Shown: positions 1-4,438 of the stretch, piece by piece
Layout of the letters: each line of letters starts with the position of its first letter
How positions within the stretch are numbered: the stretch's first letter is position 1
Origin: DASUFP01 sp036274495
GTDB taxonomy: Bacteria; Bacteroidota; Bacteroidia; AKYH767-A; OLB10
Reading direction: 5' to 3'
DNA length: 6,220 nucleotides
NCBI GenBank assembly: GCA_036274495.1
Contig: DASUFP010000031.1
Coordinates: 1-6,220 of the forward strand
Notes under the pieces: generated by a model
Database searches by the model: none
Told to the model about the DNA's origin: nothing
Seen by the model: the letters and a program-made list of their open reading frames with translations, nothing else
Translations under genes and position numbers: made by a program

Positions 1-281
1 CTTACGGCACAGGAGACAGTGGAAGGAATTGTAAAGGTAACGGGCGCTTTTAGTCCACATCTTGGTCCAATGTACCCGCCTGGTGCGGAAATATTAACGA
101 CAGGGGTTCTTGTCAATGTAATGTCGGCGAACTTAGACCCATTATTTCCTAAACAGGTATTATTCAGATTACCTTGGACTTTGACCGTTCCATCTTCGGC
201 TGCTATGGGTGTGAGCACAATTACGTTAGTCGTTTGATGGTAGGTAATGGGACCTTGTATATTGGTCCATTGATAGCCCAT
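1..281 (-). pseudogene. Continuation of the PKD/Ig-like protein in the shifted frame, cut by the window edge
   Basis: Downstream of the frameshift the minus strand stays open from about 281 to position 1 in the -1 frame. It reads QGPITYHQTTNVIVLTP, then a beta-rich stretch with EDGTVKVQGNLNNTCLG, then a further repeat beginning near VNISAPGGYIGPRCGLKAPV and ending in FTIPSTVSCAV at the edge. The Cys placed just before a new repeat resembles the VCPG and VPYC sites of the earlier repeats, so this is the same tandem PKD-like architecture. It has an internal ATG at 281, but I infer it is not an independent gene: it lacks a signal peptide and completes the repeat begun by the upstream frame. The missing C-terminus would show whether a type IX secretion sorting domain is present. 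Confidence 0.7.
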
Positions 282-793
282 CCAGTCGGTATAGTCCAGG
301 AATAAGCATCAACCTCTTTCCGAGGTGGCTGCCCAGCTCCCCCTGTTCCCTGTACGTACATTTTTGGAACAGTTAGTGTTACGGTTATTGGTATTGAATA
401 ACAATAGGGAACATTAACGGAATTCCTATAACTACCGAAACTTTGACCAAATACACTTAGAATCGTGTATGTATTTGTTTTAGAAGCGTTTTCAAAGCCA
501 CTGGACAATGCATCACAATTTTGCAAAACAACCTTTAAAGTCCCTGTTCCTGTTTCATCATTCCAGATGACCCTAACAGTCCTGCCAATATTGCCTCCCG
601 CATCAAATCTTCCTTTTGTGACCGTCCATTCATATTGACACGCGGGTGGACTACCATTAGGGTTACTTGCGGTATAGGCAATAGCGGTACCGGGACATAC
701 GGCATTACTCGTGCCAGGAGTAATAGAAATACTCTGGGCAACAACGTCATTAAGTAGAGCAAGCAGAGTGAGAGAGAGGATCAGTTTTTTCAT
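221..793 (-). CDS. Secreted PKD/Ig-like repeat protein, N-terminal part (frameshifted)
   Basis: This reading frame starts at the ATG at 793 and stops at 221 (190 aa). Residues 1-19 form a signal peptide (MKKLILSLTLLALLNDVVAQ, cleaved before or after Q), so the product is exported. Two Ig/PKD-like beta-sandwich repeats follow. The first (about 21-115) has the pattern ITPG..AVCPGTAIAYTA...YEWTVTKG. The second begins near NVPYC and reaches YSWTIPTGWAIN, typical of PKD-like repeats in large Bacteroidota surface proteins. After GWAIN the frame runs into unrelated residues and a stop, while the expected continuation (QGPITYHQTTNVIVLTP) is found in the -1 frame and stays open to the window edge. The gene is therefore broken by one missing base (or two extra) near 255-275, or the sequence has an error there. 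It lies 17 bp behind the beta-barrel gene and probably shares its transcript. The function is unknown; such proteins are often surface adhesins. Confidence 0.8.
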   Translation of the reverse strand: MKKLILSLTLLALLNDVVAQSISITPGTSNAVCPGTAIAYTASNPNGSPPACQYEWTVTKGRFDAGGNIGRTVRVIWNDETGTGTLKVVLQNCDALSSGFENASKTNTYTILSVFGQSFGSYRNSVNVPYCYSIPITVTLTVPKMYVQGTGGAGQPPRKEVDAYSWTIPTGWAINGPIYKVPLPTIKRLT

Positions 794-810
794 AATCTTA
801 AAATTTAGTT

Positions 811-1179
811 TTATGGATATTTTCCAGGAGGAGTAAATCCAATTAACAGAATTAAAGAATTCGTCTTAAGAACACCATCCATCACATAATCTCCAATATT
901 CACCAACCCAAGATGGTCCTCAGCTTGAATTGACAGGAAGGACTTGCCCAGGGGTATTTTCACTCCTGCAGTAAAACTTGCTCCAAAATCAAATCGCTCA
1001 AAGTTTTCAATAATGCTATTAGTTTGCGTATATCCTGAAAGAAGTTCAGTGTATTTTAGTTGGTGTTTCAATAAGTAGCCGACAAATCCACCACTCCCAA
1101 AATAATATTGTTTTTTGCTGCCGAACTTAAATTCAACCGTTACGGGCAAAACCAGATAGTCCAAAAAACTGTTTCCCAT
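811..1179 (-). CDS. Outer-membrane beta-barrel protein, C-terminal part in the shifted frame
   Basis: This open frame (ATG at 1179, stop at 811) carries the second half of the barrel: FLDYLVLPVTVEFKFGSKK, then YYFGSGGFVGYLLKHQLKY, FDFGASFTAGVKIPLGKSFLSI, and a final strand with LILLIGFTPPG. The motif LDYLVLPVTVEFKFG followed by a glycine-rich FGSGGFVGYLL strand is characteristic of PorT-like/PF13568 barrels. It has no signal peptide of its own, so I read it as the remainder of the gene starting at 1538, not as a separate protein. The ATG at 1179 overlaps the upstream frame by 40 nt and could in principle be a re-start site, but a half barrel would not be exported. Confidence refers to the protein family; whether the gene is really broken needs read-level checking. 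Confidence 0.7.
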   Translation of the reverse strand: MGNSFLDYLVLPVTVEFKFGSKKQYYFGSGGFVGYLLKHQLKYTELLSGYTQTNSIIENFERFDFGASFTAGVKIPLGKSFLSIQAEDHLGLVNIGDYVMDGVLKTNSLILLIGFTPPGKYP

Positions 1180-1538
1180 CTTACGGGGTCGTAAACATAC
1201 GTTTGCAGCTCGGGGTCGAAGGCAATGTCTTCAGTATGCTCGTCGCCTTTACGTTCGTACAACAACTTAAAACTAACTTGAAGGTTTTGAATAATTGGCT
1301 GCTCTATTCCTACACCCGCCGCATACCCTAATTTGAATTGTCTTCCATTGTCGAAGTCTGTGTTACCTCTAAGCGTTGCTGAACTTGGGCCTGCGCAGAA
1401 CGTCATTCGTTTTGCTAATCTTGCTAGTGTACGCCCCTGTTCGACAATTCCTCCTTGCATTTGAACCTGAGCAATGAGAGTTGAATGGCAAATTAAAAAT
1501 GCGAGAAAAAGGACTGCAGAGAGGCTAATTTTTTTCAT
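1140..1538 (-). CDS. Outer-membrane beta-barrel protein, N-terminal part (frameshifted)
   Basis: The frame starts at the ATG at 1538 and has a signal peptide (MKKISLSAVLFLAFLICHSTLIAQ, residues 1-24). The following residues alternate hydrophobic and polar, with strand-like segments such as FKLGYAAGVGIEQPI and LQVSFKLLYERKGDEHTED. This fits the small Bacteroidota outer-membrane beta-barrel family (PF13568-like, 200-250 aa), whose members carry a KxGYxxGxG strand and a long-loop LxYERKG element. The frame ends early at 1140, after VRWETVF. Adding one T (plus-strand A) to the run of six at 1163-1168 joins it seamlessly to the next frame, giving ETVFLDYLVLPVTVEFKFG and a 242-aa protein of normal size. 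It is the first gene of a likely two-gene unit with the PKD protein. The precise function is unknown. Confidence 0.75.
   Translation of the reverse strand: MKKISLSAVLFLAFLICHSTLIAQVQMQGGIVEQGRTLARLAKRMTFCAGPSSATLRGNTDFDNGRQFKLGYAAGVGIEQPIIQNLQVSFKLLYERKGDEHTEDIAFDPELQTYVYDPVRWETVFWTIWFCP
1163..1168. other. A6 homopolymer at the beta-barrel frameshift
   Basis: Six A residues on the plus strand (six T in the gene). A seventh would restore one continuous 242-codon frame across 1538-811. This is a typical site for a homopolymer length error in long-read assemblies, and also for slipped-strand mutation. Confidence 0.7.
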
Positions 1539-1720
1539 GCAGATTCACATAACATTCACCCTTATATATTTGTGAAAGATGCCGGGGCTAAAGGGTTGTT
1601 TACTAATTTAAGCAACTTTTTCGTTTGTCAGAAGACCTTTGATGAAAAATTATTTCAATCTTCCCATAGTTTCCAGCAGATGAAGGAAGCGACAAGTGAT
1701 TTTTCAACACAGTTAAGGGT

Positions 1721-2224
1721 TTATTGAATAGCTCCACGCCTGCCGAGTTCGATCACTTCCATGTTGGAAACTTTCTTACCATTGATCTCAAAACGAAGTA
1801 ATGTTTTTATGTGATGAAAACCCTGGTTACCCGCCGCGCCGGGGTTGAGGTAGAGCATTTCGTATTGTTTGTCGTGAATTACTTTAAGGATGTGAGAATG
1901 CCCGCAAACAAGAATGTCTGGTTTCGTTTCTTTCAATATTTTTTTGACGCGCGAATTATAATTGGGCGGCGCACCCGCGATGTGAGTGATCAAGACGCTC
2001 ACCTGCTCACAGGTAAACCAAAGATCTTCAACATATCTTCGCTGCATCTCCTGATCATCGATGTTGCCAAATACAGCCTTGAAAGGTTTGAACGCTTCCA
2101 GTTTGTCGGCCACCTCTTTTGAGCCAATATCCCCAGCGTGCCATACTTCGTCACATTCCCTGAAGTAATCAAAGATTTTTTCATCCAGGTAACCGTGTGT
2201 GTCGGAGAGGAGACCGATTTTCAT
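1721..2224 (-). CDS. YfcE/MJ0936-family metallophosphoesterase (phosphodiesterase)
   Basis: A complete 167-aa protein, close to the usual length for this single-domain family, predicted cytoplasmic because no signal or membrane segment is visible. All calcineurin-like metal-binding motifs are present in order: SDTH (D8, H10), HAGDIG (D32), GNID (N54), THIAGAPP (H81) and CGHSH (H109, H111), followed by the family-typical LNPGAAG (126-132). Members bind two divalent metals and hydrolyse phosphodiesters such as bis(p-nitrophenyl) phosphate or 2',3'-cyclic nucleotides; the physiological substrate is usually unknown, and I cannot assign one. The ATG at 2224 gives the canonical MKIGLLSDTHG start. 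It is transcribed divergently from higB across a 77-bp spacer that holds the inverted repeat at 2252-2280. Nothing seems damaged. It probably has no functional link to its neighbours. Confidence 0.92.
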   Translation of the reverse strand: MKIGLLSDTHGYLDEKIFDYFRECDEVWHAGDIGSKEVADKLEAFKPFKAVFGNIDDQEMQRRYVEDLWFTCEQVSVLITHIAGAPPNYNSRVKKILKETKPDILVCGHSHILKVIHDKQYEMLYLNPGAAGNQGFHHIKTLLRFEINGKKVSNMEVIELGRRGAIQ

Positions 2225-2251
2225 TTATAAATTTTTTGAGAGGCTAATATA

Positions 2252-2280
2252 AAAAATGTTACCAATGTGGTAACATTTTT
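2252..2280. promoter_or_regulatory. Perfect 13-bp inverted repeat, probable HigA operator
   Basis: The arm AAAAATGTTACCA (2252-2264) is repeated in inverse at 2268-2280 around a 3-nt centre. It sits 21 bp before the higB start and between two divergent genes, with no gene end feeding into it, so a terminator role is unlikely. HigA-type antitoxins bind palindromes over their own promoter, so I infer that this is the autoregulatory operator. It may also affect the divergent phosphoesterase gene. Confidence 0.65.
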
Positions 2281-2301
2281 GCATTTTTGTATGTTTAAAT
2301 T

Positions 2302-2619
2302 ATGCGCATTCTGGCAATACAAACGCTTAAGCAGTATTGGGAAGCGTTTCCACAGGCAAAGCAATCGTTATTGTCATGGTATGAGGAGGTTGAGGCTGCA
2401 TTGTGGGATCATCCAAATGATTTAAAAGCTCAATACCGTAGTGCTTCTGTACTAAGCGAGAAACGCGTTGTTTTTAATATTCATGGGAATAGTCATCGTC
2501 TGATCGTGGATATAGAATATCGTTTGAAGATTGTGTTTATAGTATGGTTTGGCACACACAGGCAATATGATAAGATAGACGCTAAAAAAGTCAAGTATGT
2601 TAAAACCAATAAGAAATAA
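2302..2619 (+). CDS. higB: HigB-family type II toxin (predicted mRNA interferase)
   Basis: A 105-aa protein of normal length for the HigB_toxin family (PF09907). Landmarks are TLKQYWEAFPQAKQSLLSWY (8-27), the core strand RVVFNIHGNSHRLIVDIEYR (55-74) and the signature VWFGTHRQYDKID (81-93). Relatives are RelE-fold ribonucleases that cleave mRNA, usually on the translating ribosome; this activity is inferred from the family. The start is the ATG at 2302, just behind an A/T-rich promoter region and without a Shine-Dalgarno sequence, as is normal in Bacteroidota. The antitoxin gene overlaps its 3' end by 23 nt, so the two are translationally coupled. The order toxin then antitoxin is characteristic of higBA. 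No disruption is visible and the toxin appears intact. Confidence 0.92.
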   Translation: MRILAIQTLKQYWEAFPQAKQSLLSWYEEVEAALWDHPNDLKAQYRSASVLSEKRVVFNIHGNSHRLIVDIEYRLKIVFIVWFGTHRQYDKIDAKKVKYVKTNKK

Positions 2620-2956
2620 TAGACAATACGAGGATGCGCTCTCAAGGGCATACACCTTGATGCAAAAAAACATTAAGGCCAATTCAAAAGATTCAGATGA
2701 ACTGGAAATATTATCCATATTGATCAAGGAATATGAGAACAAACATTTTCCCGTTCCCAAACCTAATCCTATCGAAGCAATCAGGTTCAGGCTGGATCAG
2801 TTGAACATGTCTGAAGCAGACCTGTCTGAGATATTAGGCTATCGCTCCAGAAAATCTGAAATCCTTTCAGGTAAGAGAAAGTTGAGTCTATCAATGATAC
2901 GGAAGTTGAATGAAGTTTTGAATATTCCGGCAGAAGTGCTGATACAGGTGTATTAA
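2597..2956 (+). CDS. higA: HigA-family antitoxin with XRE helix-turn-helix
   Basis: A 119-aa protein starting at the ATG at 2597 inside the end of higB. The N-terminal half (1-55, YEDALSRAYTLMQKNIKANS...ELEILSILIKEYENKHFP) is the helical region usual in HigA proteins of this type. The C-terminal half (about 57-115) is an XRE/Cro-type helix-turn-helix: PIEAIRFRLDQLNMSEADLSEILGYR followed by KSEILSGKRKLSLSMIRKLNEVLNI. It is expected to neutralise HigB by direct binding and to repress the operon at the upstream inverted repeat. Residues 80-95 (LGYRSRKSEILSGKRK) form the likely recognition region. It is the last gene of the operon; no clear U-rich terminator follows, only the inverted repeat at 2989-3023. 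Confidence 0.92.
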   Translation: MLKPIRNNRQYEDALSRAYTLMQKNIKANSKDSDELEILSILIKEYENKHFPVPKPNPIEAIRFRLDQLNMSEADLSEILGYRSRKSEILSGKRKLSLSMIRKLNEVLNIPAEVLIQVY

Positions 2957-2988
2957 CGAACAGATTGAAACCCATTTCGCGGAATTAC

Positions 2989-3023
2989 CAAACCTTTTCT
3001 CAGTACTGACCGATAAAGGTTTG
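2989..3023. repeat. 9-bp inverted repeat downstream of higA
   Basis: CAAACCTTT (2989-2997) and AAAGGTTTG (3015-3023) are perfect complements around a 17-nt loop. The loop contains the self-complementary CAGTACTG (3001-3008). No T-run follows on either strand, so it is a poor intrinsic terminator. It may still form a 3' hairpin on the higBA mRNA. Confidence 0.4.
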
Positions 3024-3067
3024 AGAGTAAGAAAGGGGTAACTTTTTAATTAACAATCTCCAATCGC

Positions 3068-3163
3068 TCAGCCCACTCCAATCCATTCGGCAATTCCATT
3101 GTATTGAACTCGAGATGAATTGCTCTGCGATGTTTTTGACGCGCTGCTTTTGAAGACGCTCAT
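3068..3163 (-). CDS. Possible 31-aa small ORF behind the HEPN-like gene
   Basis: The ATG at 3163 lies 2 nt after the stop codon of the upstream gene and opens a 31-codon frame ending in SSRVQYNGIAEWIGVG. The tight spacing is what one expects of a co-transcribed small gene. The alternative frame over the same bases (3046-3159), in register with the upstream gene but separated from it by two stops, reads LEFNTMELPNGLEWAERLEIVN and looks at least as protein-like. Only one, or neither, is real. The stretch may be the eroded 3' end of another gene. I recognise no family. Confidence 0.25.
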   Translation of the reverse strand: MSVFKSSASKTSQSNSSRVQYNGIAEWIGVG

Positions 3164-3165
3164 TC

Positions 3166-3885
3166 TTACTGTTTCAAACTCTTCACGAAATCGACTACCT
3201 GAACTTTCATTTTCTCCAGTACTCCATCAATAGGCAGCCAATAGTCTTTCACCGTACTAACTTCGTATTCCGTTCCGTCATCCTTGGGAAATAGTTTGTT
3301 TATCAAAAGCGTTGCTTTCTTCAGCCTCCTTTTTCCCTCCCTATCCATCGGCTTTCTTCCGGACCCATGTGCTCCGATTTCTGGTCTTAGATAATAAATC
3401 AACTCCATTAGCTCATTTTTATAAGCCTTTCGACCGGAATGTAGAATCTTATACTTCTCAAGAATACCATAAAGTCGGATCACATAATTTTTGTTATGCC
3501 AATTGTTAAGTTTAAATGCGCCGAGTTTAAAGTTTGGTGTGTTAGGTGTAAGTATTTCAATGCTAAATTGAACACCTCGTTCAGAATAGAAGTTGGGACT
3601 TATATATCTTTTATGATCAGGAAAATGTTTATTTGTAAAAACTGCTCGGGTAATTAATAGATGTAACCATTGATGTTCGATCTCATCGCACACTTCCTTA
3701 ATCTGTTCGCTAGATAGTTTTACTTTCTTAACAGGTGTTTTTACCTTCAGTCTATCCAGAAGTGTGTTCCATCTTTTGATAATACTACTTCGAAATTCCA
3801 CAGTGCGTTTGCAAGGACGTTGGATAAATTTATAAACTTGGTGGCTTGGAATCAAGCTGTAATGCAAGGGGCGAATCGAACACAA
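3166..3885 (-). CDS. Unrecognised protein with HEPN-like R-x5-H motif, downstream of the tRNA array
   Basis: The open frame is 239 codons if begun at the TTG at 3885, but its first 20 or so codons lie inside the tRNA-Tyr-like sequence. No ATG occurs before residue 160. The GTG at 3801 (residue 29) is the most reasonable start, giving about 211 aa; a lost native start is also possible. The protein is helical and basic, without signal or membrane segments. Residues 135-200 hold the best clue: VIRLYGILEKYKIL, then ELIYYLRPEIGAHGSGRK, where R167 and H173 form R-x5-H within LRPEIGAHG, then a basic helix. HEPN-fold ribonucleases, including several anticodon nucleases and toxins, use an R-x4-6-H motif set in just such an LRxxIxAHG helix. 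The assignment is by motif only. The N-terminal half (VKLSSEQIKEVCDEIEHQW...) is unassigned. Its position after the array suggests a functional tie to tRNA, which is inference. Confidence 0.6.
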   Translation of the reverse strand: MCSIRPLHYSLIPSHQVYKFIQRPCKRTVEFRSSIIKRWNTLLDRLKVKTPVKKVKLSSEQIKEVCDEIEHQWLHLLITRAVFTNKHFPDHKRYISPNFYSERGVQFSIEILTPNTPNFKLGAFKLNNWHNKNYVIRLYGILEKYKILHSGRKAYKNELMELIYYLRPEIGAHGSGRKPMDREGKRRLKKATLLINKLFPKDDGTEYEVSTVKDYWLPIDGVLEKMKVQVVDFVKSLKQ

Positions 3886-3960
3886 AGCCGTTTAAGGTAC
3901 CACTTTTACAGAGTGGCCCGCTGCCACTTACGGTCTACTTTCCGGGGTAAACTTCAAGCC
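3839..3960 (-). tRNA. Degenerate tRNA-Tyr (GTA)-like element with encoded CCA
   Basis: An anticodon arm with a perfect 5-bp stem (CCACT/AGTGG, 3916-3912 and 3904-3900) holds the loop CTGTAAA, so the anticodon is GTA (3909-3907). A D arm CCG/CGG with loop TAAGTGGCAG sits directly before it. A T-loop-like TTCGATT lies at 3880-3874, but its stem hardly pairs. No standard 7-bp acceptor fits at the normal distance. The outer segments GGCTTG (3960-3955) and CAAGCC (3848-3843) pair perfectly and are followed by ACCA, i.e. A73 plus an encoded CCA, but this makes the molecule about 120 nt, longer than the roughly 85 nt of normal tRNA-Tyr. The 5' strand also competes with the hairpin at 3951-3990. It is either a tRNA-Tyr relic or a specialised tRNA-like RNA. 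The boundaries are uncertain. Confidence 0.55.
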
Positions 3961-3990
3961 CGCCGTCACTTAAGCTATGGCGGGCGAAGT
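3951..3990 (-). repeat. Strong hairpin between the UAU and Tyr elements
   Basis: GCCCGCC (3985-3979) pairs with GGCGGGC (3964-3958), and the outer ACTTC (3990-3986) pairs with GAAGT (3955-3951) across a 2-nt bulge. The loop contains AGCTTAAG. No clear U-run follows, so it is more likely a structural or processing element, or a dispersed palindromic repeat, than a terminator. Confidence 0.55.
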
Positions 3991-4066
3991 CGAGATGGTT
4001 GGAGTCGAACCAACGTGCAACCAGCTACGGTTCCGACACTGTATAAGAGTGAGCCGATACATCTCG
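3990..4066 (-). ncRNA. tRNA-like element with UAU anticodon-type loop, no D arm
   Basis: The acceptor stem is a perfect 7 bp (CGAGATG 4066-4060 with CATCTCG 3997-3991), and the T arm is canonical (GTTGG, loop TTCGACT, CCAAC), with discriminator A at 3990. The interior is not a normal cloverleaf: after the acceptor there is no D arm, but a hairpin CACT-CTTATAC-AGTG, whose 7-nt loop has T33 and A37 around TAT, the anticodon for AUA (Ile). It can be extended by TA-t-CGG pairing with CCGTA. An extra 4-bp hairpin AACC/GGTT occupies a variable-arm position. The 77-nt length is tRNA-like. A73 agrees with Ile identity. It could be a diverged tRNA-Ile(UAU) or an RNA that only imitates the acceptor/T half and the anticodon hairpin. 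A canonical tRNA finder may score it poorly. Confidence 0.55.
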
Positions 4067-4101
4067 AAAAGTTTCATTGCTCCCTGGAATTCTCAATTTC
4101 C

Positions 4102-4115
4102 CAATGACCAATGAC
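4102..4115. repeat. Tandem heptamer between array elements
   Basis: On the minus strand TCATTGG occurs twice in direct succession in the spacer between the Gln and UAU elements. It is too short for any claim beyond a simple-sequence repeat. Confidence 0.35.
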
Positions 4116-4129
4116 TACTGACTTTTCTG

Positions 4130-4202
4130 TTCTGGGAGTTAGGATTCGAACTAAACATCTCCTGATCCAAAATCAGACGTCCTGCCGTTAGACGATCCCA
4201 GA
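4130..4202 (-). tRNA. tRNA-Gln (TTG) with an irregular T arm
   Basis: A 73-nt cloverleaf. The acceptor TCTGGGA/TCCCAGA is a perfect 7 bp; the D arm is GTCT/GGAC with loop AACGGCA; the anticodon stem TCTGA/TCAGG (one G-U) holds the loop TTTTGGA with anticodon TTG (4170-4168). The weak first pair U1-A72 matches a known GlnRS preference, although the discriminator is A instead of the usual G. The T arm departs from canon: TTAG pairs with CTAA around an 8-nt loop TTCGAATC instead of 7 nt, and a fifth pair forms only with a bulged T. No CCA is encoded. It may be functional, decayed, or modified on purpose like its neighbours in the array. Confidence 0.78.
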
Positions 4203-4216
4203 ATAATTTTACCGCA

Positions 4217-4266
4217 ATCCAGCCTTCCCCCCTGCTACTTGCAGCTCCTTAACGGAGTGGCTGGAT
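4217..4266 (-). ncRNA. Compact three-way-junction RNA fold between tRNA-Cys and tRNA-Gln
   Basis: ATCCAGCC (4266-4259) pairs perfectly with GGCTGGAT (4224-4217), closing two hairpins: CTCC-GTTAA-GGAG (4257-4245) and CTGC-AAGTA-GCAG (4244-4232), then an unpaired GGGGGAA. The two hairpins abut without a gap. The layout recalls a tRNA reduced to an acceptor, D-like and short middle hairpin without a T arm. No anticodon can be assigned. It is described from base pairing alone. Confidence 0.45.
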
Positions 4267-4271
4267 ATATG

Positions 4272-4358
4272 AGTCAGCGATCATCCCGATAGCTATCGGG
4301 AGAACTGATGACTATCTCTTTTGCAGAGAGACCCCTTAAGCCTCTTGGGTACGCTGAC
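4272..4358 (-). tRNA. tRNA-Cys (GCA) with a palindrome replacing the T loop
   Basis: The acceptor GTCAGCG (4358-4352) pairs perfectly with CGCTGAC (4279-4273), followed by discriminator T, the Cys identity base U73. The D arm is CCC-AAGAGGCTTAA-GGG. The anticodon stem TCTCT/AGAGA is a perfect 5 bp with loop CTGCAAA, so the anticodon is GCA. The T-stem strands ATCA (4309-4306) and TGAT (4283-4280) and the start of the T loop (G-TTC) are in place, but the rest of the loop is replaced by the 18-bp palindrome at 4284-4301. The molecule becomes 87 nt and loses the T-loop sequence needed for the tRNA elbow. No CCA is encoded. It could still present a Cys anticodon and acceptor but is unlikely to act as an ordinary elongator. 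Confidence 0.68.
4284..4301. repeat. 18-bp perfect palindrome inside the tRNA-Cys T arm
   Basis: TCCCGATAGCTATCGGGA is fully self-complementary and sits exactly between TTC of the T loop and the 3' T-stem strand. From general familiarity, CCGATAGCTATCGG-type palindromes recur in intergenic DNA of Cytophagales-like genomes, so this may be a small dispersed repeat that landed in the tRNA. That background is from memory and not checked here. Confidence 0.75.
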
Positions 4359-4382
4359 ATTTTTTACAAAGTAAGTCTGCAT

Positions 4383-4402
4383 TCACCTCTTTACGAAGGT
4401 GA
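4383..4402. repeat. Small hairpin between the attenuator terminator and tRNA-Cys
   Basis: TCACCT (4383-4388) and AGGTGA (4397-4402) form a perfect 6-bp stem around 8 nt. On the minus-strand transcript it follows the terminator U-run and precedes tRNA-Cys, where it could serve as a 5' processing or pausing element of the read-through transcript. Confidence 0.35.
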
Positions 4403-4405
4403 CCA

Positions 4406-4438
4406 AAACAAAAAGCCCCGGACAAACTGCCCGGAGCT
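4406..4438 (-). terminator. Intrinsic terminator behind the leader ORF (attenuator terminator)
   Basis: On the minus strand GCTCCGG (4437-4431) pairs with CCGGGGC (4421-4415, one G-U) around a 9-nt loop, followed by TTTTTGTTTT. An A-T pair extends the base. It stands 28 nt after the leader ORF stop and before the tRNA array. Its 5' arm overlaps TCCGGGCA (4435-4428), an exact complement of TGCCCGGA (4492-4485) in the leader ORF, so terminator and antiterminator exclude each other. Confidence 0.8.

Noticed and set aside
1811..2122. 103-codon plus-strand frame
   Set aside because: It lies wholly antisense to the metallophosphoesterase, whose motifs are complete.
2989..3023. Intrinsic terminator for higBA
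   Set aside because: The 9-bp inverted repeat is perfect but has a 17-nt loop and no T-run on either strand.
3839..3960. Phage or island attachment site at the tRNA-Tyr-like 3' end
   Set aside because: No integrase gene or second copy of the tRNA 3' end is visible in the window.
3820..4107. 95-codon plus-strand open frame
   Set aside because: It runs antisense through the Tyr- and UAU-type tRNA-like elements and its translation shows no domain; it is a by-product of structured RNA sequence.
4272..4358. CRISPR-like or integron-like repeat reading of the palindromes in the tRNA region
   Set aside because: No regularly spaced direct repeats occur; the inverted repeats are resolved as tRNA arms, hairpins and a single 18-bp palindrome.
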